This document shows, piece by piece, positions 16,448 through 25,151 of a DNA stretch of 64,000 bases. A program made the translations under genes and the position numbers. Every line of letters begins with the position of its first letter. The stretch's first letter is position 1. The DNA is taken from NCBI RefSeq assembly GCF_002224125.1, contig NZ_NCSM01000018.1, positions 1 to 64,000 on the forward strand, given 5' to 3'. Origin of the DNA: Streptomyces sp. NBS 14/10. GTDB lineage: Bacteria > Actinomycetota > Actinomycetes > Streptomycetales > Streptomycetaceae. Below the pieces are notes generated by a model. That model worked only from the letters and a program-made list of their open reading frames with translations. It was not told where the DNA came from and did no database searches.

Positions 16448-16538
16448 CCAGACAGCGGCCTTGGTAGTAGTCGTCGTCCTCGCTCGAGTTCACGACGTAC
16501 GGGCTTTTCACAGGTGTGCTGTGCGGTGTGCTGTGCAT
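16284..16538 (-). CDS. Possible small peptide with a strong SD, antisense to the winged-helix gene end
   Basis: AAGGAGCAGCACC immediately precedes an ATG at 16538. The peptide starts MHSTPHSTPVKSPYVVNSSE and has an acidic DDDYYQG segment; the 84-codon frame overlaps the 3' end of the winged-helix gene on the other strand. The N-terminal repeat is encoded by an 11-bp tandem repeat. The good SD and non-random N-terminus argue for translation, while the Arg-rich antisense tail argues against the whole length being real. Together with the nearby terminator it is the only content of the 330-bp gap at 16448-16778. Confidence 0.3.
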   Translation of the reverse strand: MHSTPHSTPVKSPYVVNSSEDDDYYQGRCLVSRPRTALCSRGSERVPPRGRRVRSRRRSATAGDLPAMSGARQRRTEGRQGAAR

Positions 16539-16719
16539 GGTGCTGCTCCTTTGGAGATTGATGAAGTGGAGCCGCCGACACAGGGCGGTGAGAAAGAGCC
16601 TCGGAGTGTCCGGCGGGCTCGGCAACGATTTCGGGTGTCCGGGACAGTCCAGGAATGTCCGCGCAGGTCAGCGGGGGGTGTCCGGGATGGGTTCGGCCGT
16701 CGCGAACCAGACGCCGGAA

Positions 16720-16743
16720 GCCCACACCCCGTGGGGCGTGGGC
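16720..16743 (-). terminator. Terminator of the small secreted-protein pair
   Basis: Arms 16720-16730 and 16733-16743 pair with one wobble, about 35 bp downstream of the stop at 16779. Several GTGTCCGG copies lie just beyond, at 16605-16690. Confidence 0.55.
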
Positions 16744-16778
16744 CTCTCCAGCGCCGTCTGAGGAGCGGCCGAGCTGGA

Positions 16779-17213
16779 TCAGCGGGCGTAGATGGACCGT
16801 GCCTTGATGCGGAGGTCGTCGCCCCACGTCGTACACAAGGTGGTGCCGCCGGGCTTGTACTGCTTGGTTCCGTTCGCCTGGATCCGCCAGCCGGGGTATG
16901 CGATGAAGCCGCCGCCCTTCTTGTACAGGCCGCCGTTGCCGCCGACCGTGTAGCCCGGCAGGTAGTAGTGGGTGCCGCGCGAGGTCACGAGGTACGGGCA
17001 CCCGTCCCGTTTCTGGAACTTGCCGTAGAACTTCGACAGGCTCAGTGGCTGTGCCGCCGCCGCGTTGACGGCTGTGTCGGTGACAGCCGTGCCCGTTTGC
17101 TCGGCGGTGGTGGAGGCGCTACTGGTTCCGGCGGTGATCCCGCCGGTCAGCAGACCCGCGGCGACAGCTGCCACCGCCACCGCGCGGATCCTGGTCGCAC
17201 GTGTGCTGAACAT
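16779..17213 (-). CDS. Small secreted hypothetical protein
   Basis: A 144-residue protein with a clear signal peptide (RATRIRAVAVAAVAAGLLTGGITAG, cleavage near SSAS). The mature part is basic and aromatic-rich, with Gly-Asn and Lys-Lys-Gly-Gly turns and Cys residues that could pair. I do not recognise the family. The ATG at 17213 follows AAGGGGG. It lies 104 bp downstream of another small secreted protein on the same strand, probably in one transcript. Both look like small extracellular beta-rich proteins, perhaps inhibitors or bacteriocin-like factors, but nothing in the sequence proves this. Confidence 0.65.
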   Translation of the reverse strand: MFSTRATRIRAVAVAAVAAGLLTGGITAGTSSASTTAEQTGTAVTDTAVNAAAAQPLSLSKFYGKFQKRDGCPYLVTSRGTHYYLPGYTVGGNGGLYKKGGGFIAYPGWRIQANGTKQYKPGGTTLCTTWGDDLRIKARSIYAR

Positions 17214-17317
17214 GGTGGTACCCCCTTGGGTGATCGCTGAGGTGGAGTGCGGCACGGGGCCGGCGGCGCCGGGCGGGCGTACGACGTCCCGGCCCGGCGC
17301 CGTTGCAGCCGTTGCGC

Positions 17318-17821
17318 TCAGTTCTTGTAGTAGGCCGAGACGTAGGAGCCCTGGTTGCCCATGAGGATGATCTTGAGCTTGTCTCCGCGCTGGAACTTGT
17401 TCGACCAGACCTTGATGCTGGCGTCGGGGTTGCAGACCTTCTTCGTGTCCGCGATGTACCGCCCGGCGTCGACGTTGAGGATGCGCACCCGCATCTGCGC
17501 GCGCTCGTTGTAGCACCTCACGAACGCGCCGGCCCACTTGCCCTTCGCCTTGTAGGGCTGGGACACCCACTTCTTGCCGTGGCGGTTGAGGTAGTCGCCG
17601 GAGATCCAGCTCCGCCACTGACGGTGAGCCGCCGCCTGCACGGTGGCCGCCCCCTTCGCCGTGTCCGCGGAGCCCTGCGCCGAGAGCGGCTGCGGGGTGA
17701 CAACGCTCGAGGCCGAGGTCGGCGCGGGAGCCGCGATGGCCTCCGCGGCCGGGCCGGCGGCGACCGCCGCGCCGCACATGACGGCTGCGATGGCGAGCCC
17801 GGTACGCCTGTGTGTGTTCAT
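17318..17821 (-). CDS. Small secreted hypothetical protein
   Basis: A 167-residue protein with signal peptide (RRTGLAIAAVMCGAAVAAG, AxA site near 29-31) and a linker of ~35 residues. The basic mature domain starts near AHRQWRSWISGDYLNRHGKKW and ends YVSAYYKN. Two Cys (in VRCYNERA and KVCNPDA) may form one disulfide. SD GGAAGGGC precedes the ATG. It is first in a two-gene unit with the secreted protein at 16779-17213. No family recognised; the high Lys/Arg and Tyr/Trp content suggests binding to an anionic surface. Confidence 0.65.
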   Translation of the reverse strand: MNTHRRTGLAIAAVMCGAAVAAGPAAEAIAAPAPTSASSVVTPQPLSAQGSADTAKGAATVQAAAHRQWRSWISGDYLNRHGKKWVSQPYKAKGKWAGAFVRCYNERAQMRVRILNVDAGRYIADTKKVCNPDASIKVWSNKFQRGDKLKIILMGNQGSYVSAYYKN

Positions 17822-18065
17822 GTTGAATATGCCCTTCCAGATGAGTGGAGATGTGAGAACCGGTCAGGGTGAACGCCCCTTGGCGTCGGCCCGGTTGGTG
17901 CCTGACATCGAGTTCAGCGGCCGCGGAATTGAATGGCAGCCCTGTTCCGCCGGTCTGATCAATGCCTGCCGCCCCAGCTCACAGCTCTTGCCGACCCGAC
18001 AGGGCATGCGTAGCTTGACGGGCGGTCCATCCGCGTCCGGGGGGAGGCGGGGAGAGGAGTGACCG

Positions 18066-21000
18066 ATGGCGGGGCGTCCTGAGAGTCCGCTGGATCCGAG
18101 CGCGGGTCCGGTGCAGCGGTTGGCGTTCGAGTTACGGAAGCTGCGGACGGAGGCCGGCAGCCCTACGTATCGGGCCATGGCCGCGCGTACCGACCACGGC
18201 GCGAGCACGCTGTCCCAGGCGGCCGCCGGAGAGCGGTTGCCGAGCCTGCCGGTGGTGCTGGCTTACGTACGGGCCTGCGGTGGCGAACTTGAGGAGTGGG
18301 AGGAACGCTGGCGGCAGGCGGCGGCGGAAGAAGCCGCCGAGCCGCGTGCTGATGAGGACGCCGAGCCTCCGTACCGCGGCCTGGCCCGCTTCGAGCCGGA
18401 CGACGCGGCCTTGTTCTTCGGCCGCGACCAGCTCATCGACGACCTGCTGCGCCTGACCGCCCACCATCGGATCACCGCGGTGGTCGGCGCCTCCGGCAGC
18501 GGCAAGTCTTCTCTGTTGCGCGCCGGCCTCATCCCCCGCCTACGCGCCACCGACAACGCGGACTTACGTCCGGTGGCCCTGCGGGTCATCACCCCAGGGG
18601 CTCATCCGTTGCGCGACCACGAGCAGCGACTGGTCCCGAAGGAGGGCGAAGCGGGGGACACGTGGCTGGTCGTGGACCAGATGGAGGAGCTCTACGCCCT
18701 CTGCACCGACCCGGAAGAACGCACCGCGTTCATCGACCGCCTCCTGACCGCCGCCGCGCCGGACAGCCGACTGCGGGTGCTGATCGCCGTACGGGCCGAC
18801 TTCTTCGGCCGCCTGGCCGACCACCGTCCCCTCGCCGACGCGCTGCGCGAGGCCACCCTCCTGGTCCCGCCCATGAACCGCGACGAACTCCGCGAGGCCG
18901 TCGTCAAACCCGCCCAAGCCGCGGGCCTCATCGTCGAACGCACCCTGACCGCCCGCATCATCGACGAAGTCGACGGCGAACCCGGCGCCCTGCCCCTGAT
19001 GTCCCACGCTCTGCTGGAGACTTGGCACCGTCGCAAAGGCCGCGCTCTCACCCTCACCGCCTACGAAGCGGCTGGCGGCGTCCACGGCGCCATCGCCCAA
19101 ACCGCCGAAGACCTCTACACCCACCTCACCCCCGACCAGGCTTCCTGCGCCCGGCGGGCCCTGCTACGCCTGATCACCCCAGGCGAAGGCGCACAGGACA
19201 CCCGACGTCCCGCGCCCCGGGAAGAGCTGGAGACCGACACCTCCCCTGTCACCGCTGAGGTGCTTGAGCGGCTGGTGAAGACTCGGCTGGTCATCCTTGA
19301 CGGCAGCACGGTGCACCTGGCGCACGAAGCCCTCATCGCCGCCTGGCCCCGGCTACGCAAATGGATCGACGAGGACCGCAACCGACTGCGCCTCCACCGC
19401 CGGCTCACCGAAGCCGCCCACACCTGGCAGACCCTCGGCCGCGACCCCGGCGCCCTCTACCGCGGCACCCGACTCGCCACCGCCGAGGAATCCTTCCCCA
19501 CAGCCGATGCCCACAGCGACCTCACCCCACGGGAACGCGACTTCCTCACCAGCAGCTCCACCGCCCGCCAGCACGAAGAGCAGGCAGCCGCCCGTACCAC
19601 CCGCCGTCTGCGCCAGTTCGCCACCACCGTCTCGGTCCTGCTCGTACTCGCCCTCACCGCCGGACTGATCGCCTGGCAGCAATACCGGACCAGCGAACAG
19701 CAACGACACCAGGCACTCACCGCCCAACAGATCGCTCTCTCGCGGCAGCTGGCCACACAGTCGGCCGGCCTCCTGGACTCCAGCCCCGATCTGGCCTCGC
19801 TCCTGGCCGTCCAGGCGTATCGGACCAGTCCGACAATGGAGGCCACCGCCAACCTTTTCGCCGCCGCAGCTCTTCCCCTCCAACGCCGTCTGACCGGGCA
19901 CACCGATGTCGTGAACTCGATCGCCTTCAGCCCAGACGGCCGCACTCTGGCCAGCGCAGGCGAGACAGTGCGCCTGTGGGATACGAGAACCGGCAAACAG
20001 CGCACGACCCTCACCGGGCACACCGATGTCGTGAACTCGATCGCCTTCAGCCCGGACGGCCGCACCCTGGCCAGCGGCGGCGTCGACAAGACGGTGCGCC
20101 TATGGGATGTGGCGACCGGCAAACAGCGCACCGCCTTCGCCGGGCGCGCCGACATCGTGGCGTCGGTGGCATTCAGCCCGGACGGCCGCACTCTGGCCAG
20201 CGGAGAGTTGGAGGGGAAGGTCCGACTGTGGGATGTGGCGACCGGCAAACAGCGCGCCACCCTCACCGGGCACACCGACGCCGTGACCTCGATCGCCTTC
20301 AGCCCGGACGGACACACCCTGGCCAGCGCCGGCGAGACAGTACGCCTATGGGACGCGACCACCGGCGAACGACGCACCACCCTCACCGGACACACCGATG
20401 CCGTGACCTCGACCGCCTTCAGCCCGGACGGACACACCCTGGCCAGCGGTAGTTACGACAGGACAGTGCGCCTATGGGACGCGACGACCGGCAAACAGCG
20501 CGCCACCCTCACCGGACACACCGACACCGTGGAATCGGTGGCCTTCAGCCCGGACGGCCATACCTTGGCCAGCGGTGGCGACAAGACGGTGCGCCTATGG
20601 GATGCCACCACTGGCAAACAGCGCACGGCCCTCACCGGGCACACCGACTTCGTGGAGTCGGTGGCGTTCAGCCCGGACGGCCGCACCCTGGCCAGTGGTG
20701 GTAACGACAAGACCGTGCGCCTATGGGACACGACCACCAGCAAACAGCGCACCACCCTCACCGGACACACCGACATCGTGGCATCGGTGGCCTTCAGCCC
20801 GGACGGACACACCCTGGCCAGTGGTGGACAAGACAAAGTGCGCCTGTGGGATGCGACCACCGGCAAACAGCGCACCACCCTGCCCGGGGTGGGGTCGGTA
20901 GCATTCGCTCCGGACGGCCGCACCCTGGCCAGCGCAGGGCGGGACGGGAAGGTCCAGTTGTGGAACGTGGCGACCGGCAAACGACGCACCATCCGGACCG

Positions 21001-21737
21001 GACTCCCCATGCCCCTAGGGTTGGTGGGGTTCAGTCCGGTGGCGTTCAGTCCGGACGGCCGCACCCTGGCCAGCACAGGGTGGGAGGGGGAGGTGAAGTT
21101 GTGGAACGTGGCGACCGGCAAACGACGCGCCACCCTCACCGGGCACACCGAGGCCGTGTGGTCAGTGGCGTTCAGCCCGGACGGACACACCCTGGCCAGC
21201 GCGGGTACCGACAACACAGTGCGCTTATGGGATGTGGCGACCGGCAAACGGCGCACCACCCTCACCGGGCACACCGACATCGTATGGTCGGTGGCGTTCA
21301 GCCCGGACGGCCGCACTCTGGCCAGCGGCAGCAGCGACAAGACGGTGCGCCTATGGGATGTGGCCACCGGAAAACGGCGCACTACCCTGACCGGGCACAC
21401 CGAGGACGTGGGGTCAGTGGCCTTCAGCCCGGACGGACACACCCTGGCCAGCGCAGGGTGGGACGGGAAGGTCCGGCTGTGGGATGTGGCGACGAGCGGT
21501 CCGCGCACCACCCTCACCGGGCACACCGGCATCGTGGGGTCGGTGGCGTTCAGCCCGGACGGACACACTCTGGCCAGCGGCGGCAGGGACACGACCGTCC
21601 GGCTGTGGGATGTTGATCTTCCCGGCCCAGCTTCCTCCATCAAGAAGGTCTGCCAAGCGCTCCAAAGGTCCCTCACCCGAAGTGAACAGTCGCTCTACCT
21701 CGCGGACCAACCCACCAGCCCCGTGTGCCGATCATGA
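18066..21737 (+). CDS. HTH-nSTAND1-WD40 ATPase with 14 WD40 repeats
   Basis: A 1223-residue STAND protein. Residues ~15-95 are an XRE-like helix-turn-helix (TYRAMAARTDHGASTLSQAAAGERLPSL in two parts). The nSTAND1 ATPase starts at GLARFEPDDAALFFGRD (~105), with P-loop VGASGSGKSSLLRAGLIPRL near 140 and Walker B WLVVDQMEEL near 203. A transmembrane helix near 518-537 (TVSVLLVLALTAGLIAW) divides it from 14 WD40 repeats (~608-1188), enough for two seven-bladed propellers. A 30-residue tail ends CRS. Such proteins combine sensing by the propeller with ATPase switching. The repeats are nearly identical to each other in DNA, so copy number probably changes by recombination. Upstream genes are unrelated. 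Confidence 0.9.
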   Translation: MAGRPESPLDPSAGPVQRLAFELRKLRTEAGSPTYRAMAARTDHGASTLSQAAAGERLPSLPVVLAYVRACGGELEEWEERWRQAAAEEAAEPRADEDAEPPYRGLARFEPDDAALFFGRDQLIDDLLRLTAHHRITAVVGASGSGKSSLLRAGLIPRLRATDNADLRPVALRVITPGAHPLRDHEQRLVPKEGEAGDTWLVVDQMEELYALCTDPEERTAFIDRLLTAAAPDSRLRVLIAVRADFFGRLADHRPLADALREATLLVPPMNRDELREAVVKPAQAAGLIVERTLTARIIDEVDGEPGALPLMSHALLETWHRRKGRALTLTAYEAAGGVHGAIAQTAEDLYTHLTPDQASCARRALLRLITPGEGAQDTRRPAPREELETDTSPVTAEVLERLVKTRLVILDGSTVHLAHEALIAAWPRLRKWIDEDRNRLRLHRRLTEAAHTWQTLGRDPGALYRGTRLATAEESFPTADAHSDLTPRERDFLTSSSTARQHEEQAAARTTRRLRQFATTVSVLLVLALTAGLIAWQQYRTSEQQRHQALTAQQIALSRQLATQSAGLLDSSPDLASLLAVQAYRTSPTMEATANLFAAAALPLQRRLTGHTDVVNSIAFSPDGRTLASAGETVRLWDTRTGKQRTTLTGHTDVVNSIAFSPDGRTLASGGVDKTVRLWDVATGKQRTAFAGRADIVASVAFSPDGRTLASGELEGKVRLWDVATGKQRATLTGHTDAVTSIAFSPDGHTLASAGETVRLWDATTGERRTTLTGHTDAVTSTAFSPDGHTLASGSYDRTVRLWDATTGKQRATLTGHTDTVESVAFSPDGHTLASGGDKTVRLWDATTGKQRTALTGHTDFVESVAFSPDGRTLASGGNDKTVRLWDTTTSKQRTTLTGHTDIVASVAFSPDGHTLASGGQDKVRLWDATTGKQRTTLPGVGSVAFAPDGRTLASAGRDGKVQLWNVATGKRRTIRTGLPMPLGLVGFSPVAFSPDGRTLASTGWEGEVKLWNVATGKRRATLTGHTEAVWSVAFSPDGHTLASAGTDNTVRLWDVATGKRRTTLTGHTDIVWSVAFSPDGRTLASGSSDKTVRLWDVATGKRRTTLTGHTEDVGSVAFSPDGHTLASAGWDGKVRLWDVATSGPRTTLTGHTGIVGSVAFSPDGHTLASGGRDTTVRLWDVDLPGPASSIKKVCQALQRSLTRSEQSLYLADQPTSPVCRS
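19885..21620 (+). repeat. Tandem array of ~120-bp WD40-coding repeats
   Basis: Fourteen units, most about 117-126 bp, repeat ACCGGGCACACCGA, TTCAGCCCGGACGG and GTGCGCCTATGGGA with few changes. Units 9 and 10 are the most divergent. High identity within one gene points to recent expansion or gene conversion. Confidence 0.85.
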
Positions 21738-21740
21738 GAC

Positions 21741-22202
21741 TCACCCGTCGGTCCACTCTCCGTCGCGCATCACATGCCTGCCCTTGAACTCATGCTCCCC
21801 GTGCAATGCCTGTATCACCTGCGGAAGCACCTTGAAATACGCGTAGGAGGCGTGATCCTTCCGCGGGTCCCAGCCCCACCGCCGCACGAACGCGTCCGCC
21901 GCGGCGGGCGGCACCTCCTCCGCGGTGAAGGTTTCCACCCGCCCGTCGATCAGAACGACATCCCGCGTATCGCCCAGCGCAAGCCGAGCCCGGCCCGATT
22001 CCCGCAGGTTGCGCCCGGTGGGGTTGGTGAGCCTGGTCGACATCCACATCGCCGCGCCGTCCCAGAGGAACCACAGCGGCACCAGACACGGCAGTCCGTC
22101 AGCGTCCGCCGACGCAACCCAGACGTCTTCCTCTGTCCGCAGTCGTTCGAGTACGTCACGCCGCCGTTGTTCAGCGCTGCGCGGTTCCTTGGCGATGGTC
22201 AT
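21741..22202 (-). CDS. Pyridoxamine 5'-phosphate oxidase-family flavin-binding protein
   Basis: A 153-residue split-barrel protein. The PPOX pattern is visible in VWVASADADGLPCLVPLWFLWDG, MWMSTRLTNPTGRNLRESGRARLALG and VVLIDGRVETF. Related actinobacterial proteins bind F420 or FMN and reduce small molecules. The last part (FVRRWGWDPRKDHASYAYFKVLP) is typical of the TIGR03618-like subgroup. I start at ATG 22202; upstream is a regulatory-looking gap shared with the divergent GNAT gene. Substrate unknown. Confidence 0.85.
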   Translation of the reverse strand: MTIAKEPRSAEQRRRDVLERLRTEEDVWVASADADGLPCLVPLWFLWDGAAMWMSTRLTNPTGRNLRESGRARLALGDTRDVVLIDGRVETFTAEEVPPAAADAFVRRWGWDPRKDHASYAYFKVLPQVIQALHGEHEFKGRHVMRDGEWTDG

Positions 22203-22237
22203 GTCCCGGGACGGTACTGAACACGAGGCCCGAACGC

Positions 22238-22311
22238 CTCGGGCTGTGGCCCTAGAGCCACAGCCCGAGTCCGCCCTCTTGAATACGTCCCACACGTCCC
22301 ACACGTCCCAT
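22238..22311. promoter_or_regulatory. Hairpin and triple 9-bp repeat between divergent PPOX and GNAT genes
   Basis: A perfect 13-bp inverted repeat (22238-22250 with 22257-22269) is followed by three tandem copies of ACGTCCCA[CT] at 22285, 22294 and 22303. The gap separates two divergent genes, so a terminator would be out of place. An operator or attenuator for one or both genes is more likely. Confidence 0.45.
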
Positions 22312-22334
22312 CGAAGCCGGAGCCGACAATCACC

Positions 22335-22976
22335 ATGCGCCAAACCCTGGCCACCATCCTGAACGCGGCGGCACACGGACACTTCCCACCGCCCGACGGC
22401 GGCACGACCGTGGTGCCGCAACCGAGCCACCGCGATGCCGGGGTGATCTCGTTCACCGCGCACTCCGTGGTGTTCACCGACGAGGATCCGCAGTGGGTAC
22501 GCGCCACGCTGGCCTCCCTCGACTGCGACGAGTTGGCGGCCACGATGAATCCGCGCTTCCTGGCGGCGTTTCTGGACCGTACGAGGCGGTCGACCGACAC
22601 CATAGACCTGCTCACCGTGGCGAGCGCCCTGCCGGGCGACCCCCCGCTGGCGCTGCGCGAGCTCGCCGACCCCGATCATCCGCGCGTGTCCAGGGCGCGT
22701 AAACGCCGGGACGATGTCCGGGTCTGGGCGGCTGAGGGCGGTGTGGTCATTCTCGGCCGGGGCGTGGCCGGGCGCTGGGAGACGGCGATCGAGGTGGACG
22801 AGGGCGTACGTCACCGGGGTCTGGGCCGGGCACTGGCCACGGCCGCGCGGCATCTGGTGCCGGACGGCGGGCCGGTCTGGTCGCAGCAGGCCGCGGGCAA
22901 CGCGCGCAGCGTACGCGCCTTTCAGGCGGCGGGTTTCCGGCCGGTCGGCGCCGAGGCGTTGTTCACCGCGGCGTAG
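22335..22976 (+). CDS. GNAT-family N-acetyltransferase
   Basis: A 213-residue protein whose C-terminal half is a GNAT fold. The acetyl-CoA loop is VRHRGLGRALATAARHLV, followed by NARSVRAFQAAGFRPVG, the usual beta-bulge and C-terminal helix. The N-terminal ~110 residues are less typical (HDAGVISFTAHSVV-like strand and a helical region) and may hold the substrate. Start ATG 22335, SD weak. The acceptor substrate cannot be inferred. Confidence 0.82.
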   Translation: MRQTLATILNAAAHGHFPPPDGGTTVVPQPSHRDAGVISFTAHSVVFTDEDPQWVRATLASLDCDELAATMNPRFLAAFLDRTRRSTDTIDLLTVASALPGDPPLALRELADPDHPRVSRARKRRDDVRVWAAEGGVVILGRGVAGRWETAIEVDEGVRHRGLGRALATAARHLVPDGGPVWSQQAAGNARSVRAFQAAGFRPVGAEALFTAA

Positions 22977-23106
22977 GCGCATCTGGCGTCAGCAGGACGT
23001 GAACGCGGGCGTCCGGCGAACCCGACCTGATCGGGCACAGGATGTCGGGTCCCGGGGGATGCGTGCTGCCTAGCGTGGTGAGCGCACGAGAGGAAGGAAA
23101 CCGGAC

Positions 23107-23982
23107 GTGCTGGATCGGCTCAACCAGGCCATGGAGCACATCGAGCGCCACCTCGACCAGTCCATCGACGGGGCGGGGCTGGCGCGTACCGCGGCCACCT
23201 CGGAGTACCACCTGCGCCGGATGTTCTCGGCGCTGGCGGGGATGCCGCTGTCGGAGTACATCCGGCGGCGTCGGCTCACCGTCGCGGGGGCCGAGGTGCT
23301 TGCGGGGGATGAGTCGCTGCTGGAGATCGCGGTGCGCTACGGCTACGGCTCGGGCGAGGCGTTCGCGCGGGCGTTCCGGGCGATGCACGGTGTCGGACCG
23401 GGTGAGGCACGGCGCAGCGGGGCGGTGCTTGTCTCCCAGCCCCGGTTGACCTTCCGACTCACCATCGAAGGGAGCAGCAGTATGCGTTATCGCGTTGTGG
23501 ACAGGCCGGCTTTCAGTGTCGTCGGCTTCAAAGCCCGGGTTCCGCTGGTGCACGTGGGGCCGAACCAGGCGCTCATCGACTTCATCCGCGGGATCGAGTC
23601 GGGGGCCCTGGAGCGGCTGGAGAAGCTGTCGGACCTGGAGCCGCAGGGCATCGTCGCGGTCTGCGACGACCTGGACCCGAGCCGCGCCGAAGGTACCGAA
23701 CTCGACTACTACCACGGGGTGGTCACCTCGGCGGTCGGGCCGCCGGAGGGTGCGGCCGTCCTCCCCGTTCCGGCCGGTAGCTGGGCGGTCTTCACCACCT
23801 CCGGGCCGGCGCCGGAGGCCATCCAGTACCTGTGGCGTGACGTGTTCACGGAGTGGTTCCCGTCGAACCCGTACCGCAGCCGCCCCGGCCCGGAGATCCT
23901 GCGCACCCGGCTGTCGCCGGACAAGGCCGAAGCCGATGCGGAGCTGTGGCTTCCGGTGGAGCGGGAGCCGGAGGGGAGCTGA
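23107..23982 (+). CDS. AraC-family regulator with GyrI-like effector-binding domain
   Basis: A 291-residue regulator. The N-terminal AraC DNA-binding domain (1-105) shows two HTHs: LARTAATSEYHLRRMFSALAG and LLEIAVRYGYGSGEAFARAFR. Residues ~120-288 are a GyrI-like/BmrR-type ligand domain (YRVVDRPAFSVVGFKARV, AVLPVPAGSWAVF, FPSNPYRSRPGPEI). This order is that of Rob and related multidrug-responsive activators. GTG start with AGGAAGG eight bases upstream. The small membrane gene that follows, 57 bp on, could be cotranscribed. Confidence 0.9.
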   Translation: MLDRLNQAMEHIERHLDQSIDGAGLARTAATSEYHLRRMFSALAGMPLSEYIRRRRLTVAGAEVLAGDESLLEIAVRYGYGSGEAFARAFRAMHGVGPGEARRSGAVLVSQPRLTFRLTIEGSSSMRYRVVDRPAFSVVGFKARVPLVHVGPNQALIDFIRGIESGALERLEKLSDLEPQGIVAVCDDLDPSRAEGTELDYYHGVVTSAVGPPEGAAVLPVPAGSWAVFTTSGPAPEAIQYLWRDVFTEWFPSNPYRSRPGPEILRTRLSPDKAEADAELWLPVEREPEGS

Positions 23983-24038
23983 CCGACAGGGGTGCGAGCG
24001 GGCCGACTCCCGAGACACGACGAGCAACCGGAGACACC

Positions 24039-24350
24039 ATGACCACCGAGACGCTGATCGGACGCACCCGTATGGCCGCGGCCGGCCTCTTCGTCGGGGC
24101 CTGGGCCGAGGAGTACTTCTCCTGGGATCCGGAGCACATACCAGGGCCCGTCGGCCCGTACATCGTGAAGATGGGCGTGGTGGCCGTCGTCGCCGCCGTG
24201 GCGGGGGTCGTAGCAGGGGTACGCGGCGCGGGGGCGGCGGCCTACGGCCAGGCGGTGGTCGTGGTCATCACCCTCGTCGCCATGGCGGTGACGAACACGA
24301 TGGGCGCGAGCGCGCATGAGGAGCAGCACAAGCGGGGGTGTTATTCGACC
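24039..24350 (+). CDS. Small membrane protein, 3' end uncertain
   Basis: From ATG 24039, about 100 residues look real: a basic start (TLIGRTRMAAAGLFVGAW), the motif EEYFSWDPEHIPGPVGPYIVKMG, then two hydrophobic helices (VVAVVAAVAGVVAGV and VVVVITLVAMAV). The frame then has no stop until about 25100, running antisense through the whole TauE/SafE gene, which is implausible. A 3' frameshift or loss of the stop is likely, so the end given is where protein-like composition stops. Function unknown. Confidence 0.45.
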
Positions 24351-24392
24351 CCGGACGCCACGGAGTGCGCGGACGTACGGCGAGGGGCGCCG

Positions 24393-25124
24393 TCACAGCT
24401 CCCACACCCCCTTGACCAGCGTGGACAGTCCGCCGCCCAACGCGATCAGGAGGACCAGCAACCGGGCTCCCCGCTCCGGGACGCGCTCGGCGAGCGCCCT
24501 GCCGACGATCGCGCCCGCCGCCATCCCGGCCACCGCCAACGCCCATACGCCCGGCTCCAGACGGGGAACCCCGTTGGCGGCGATGGAGAAGGCGTTCACC
24601 ACGATCCCGTAGAACTGCGCGTTCGGGACGAACTCGCGGACGGCCCAGCCCGCGTTCAGGGCGTACAGGGACACGGGCGGGCCACCGACCCCGGCCGAGG
24701 AGTTCATGAAGCCCCCGGCGGCGCCCGCGGTCAGCGCTCCCTTGATGCCGCTCAGGGCGGGTACGCGGGTGCCGGCCATGACGAGCAGGACGGCCACGGT
24801 GACCAGGCCGCCCATGACGGCGAGGAGGACGGGTTCGGGCAGGTGGGCGGCCACCCAGGTGCCGGCCGGGACGGTGCAGGCGGAGGCGGCGACCAGGGGG
24901 AGCATCGCGTTCAGCCGCACCTGCCGCCAGCCGCCTCCGGCGAGGCCCACCGCGCAGATGGCGCCGGCCGCGCAGTTGGCGAGGGCGACGCCCGACGCCG
25001 GGCCGAGCAGCAGGACGAGGGCGGGTACGGCGACGAGGGCGAAGCCCATCCCCGTCAGCCACTGCACGGACGCGCCCACCAGGACGACGCCGCCGAGTAG
25101 CAGTTCCGCCGCCCCAACGTTCAC
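24393..25124 (-). CDS. TauE/SafE-family sulfite/anion exporter
   Basis: A 243-residue integral membrane protein with about eight helices and an internal repeat: the N-terminal VQWLTGMGFALVAVPALVLLLGP and the C-terminal ALTAGAAGGFMNSSAGVGGPP carry the two family signatures. Members move sulfite, sulfoacetate or other organosulfur anions. No sulfur genes adjoin it. It lies head to tail with the KAS III gene (27 bp gap), so the two may be cotranscribed. Confidence 0.88.
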   Translation of the reverse strand: MNVGAAELLLGGVVLVGASVQWLTGMGFALVAVPALVLLLGPASGVALANCAAGAICAVGLAGGGWRQVRLNAMLPLVAASACTVPAGTWVAAHLPEPVLLAVMGGLVTVAVLLVMAGTRVPALSGIKGALTAGAAGGFMNSSAGVGGPPVSLYALNAGWAVREFVPNAQFYGIVVNAFSIAANGVPRLEPGVWALAVAGMAAGAIVGRALAERVPERGARLLVLLIALGGGLSTLVKGVWEL

Positions 25125-25151
25125 CGCGGAAGCTTCTCATGCGCTCCCTGG

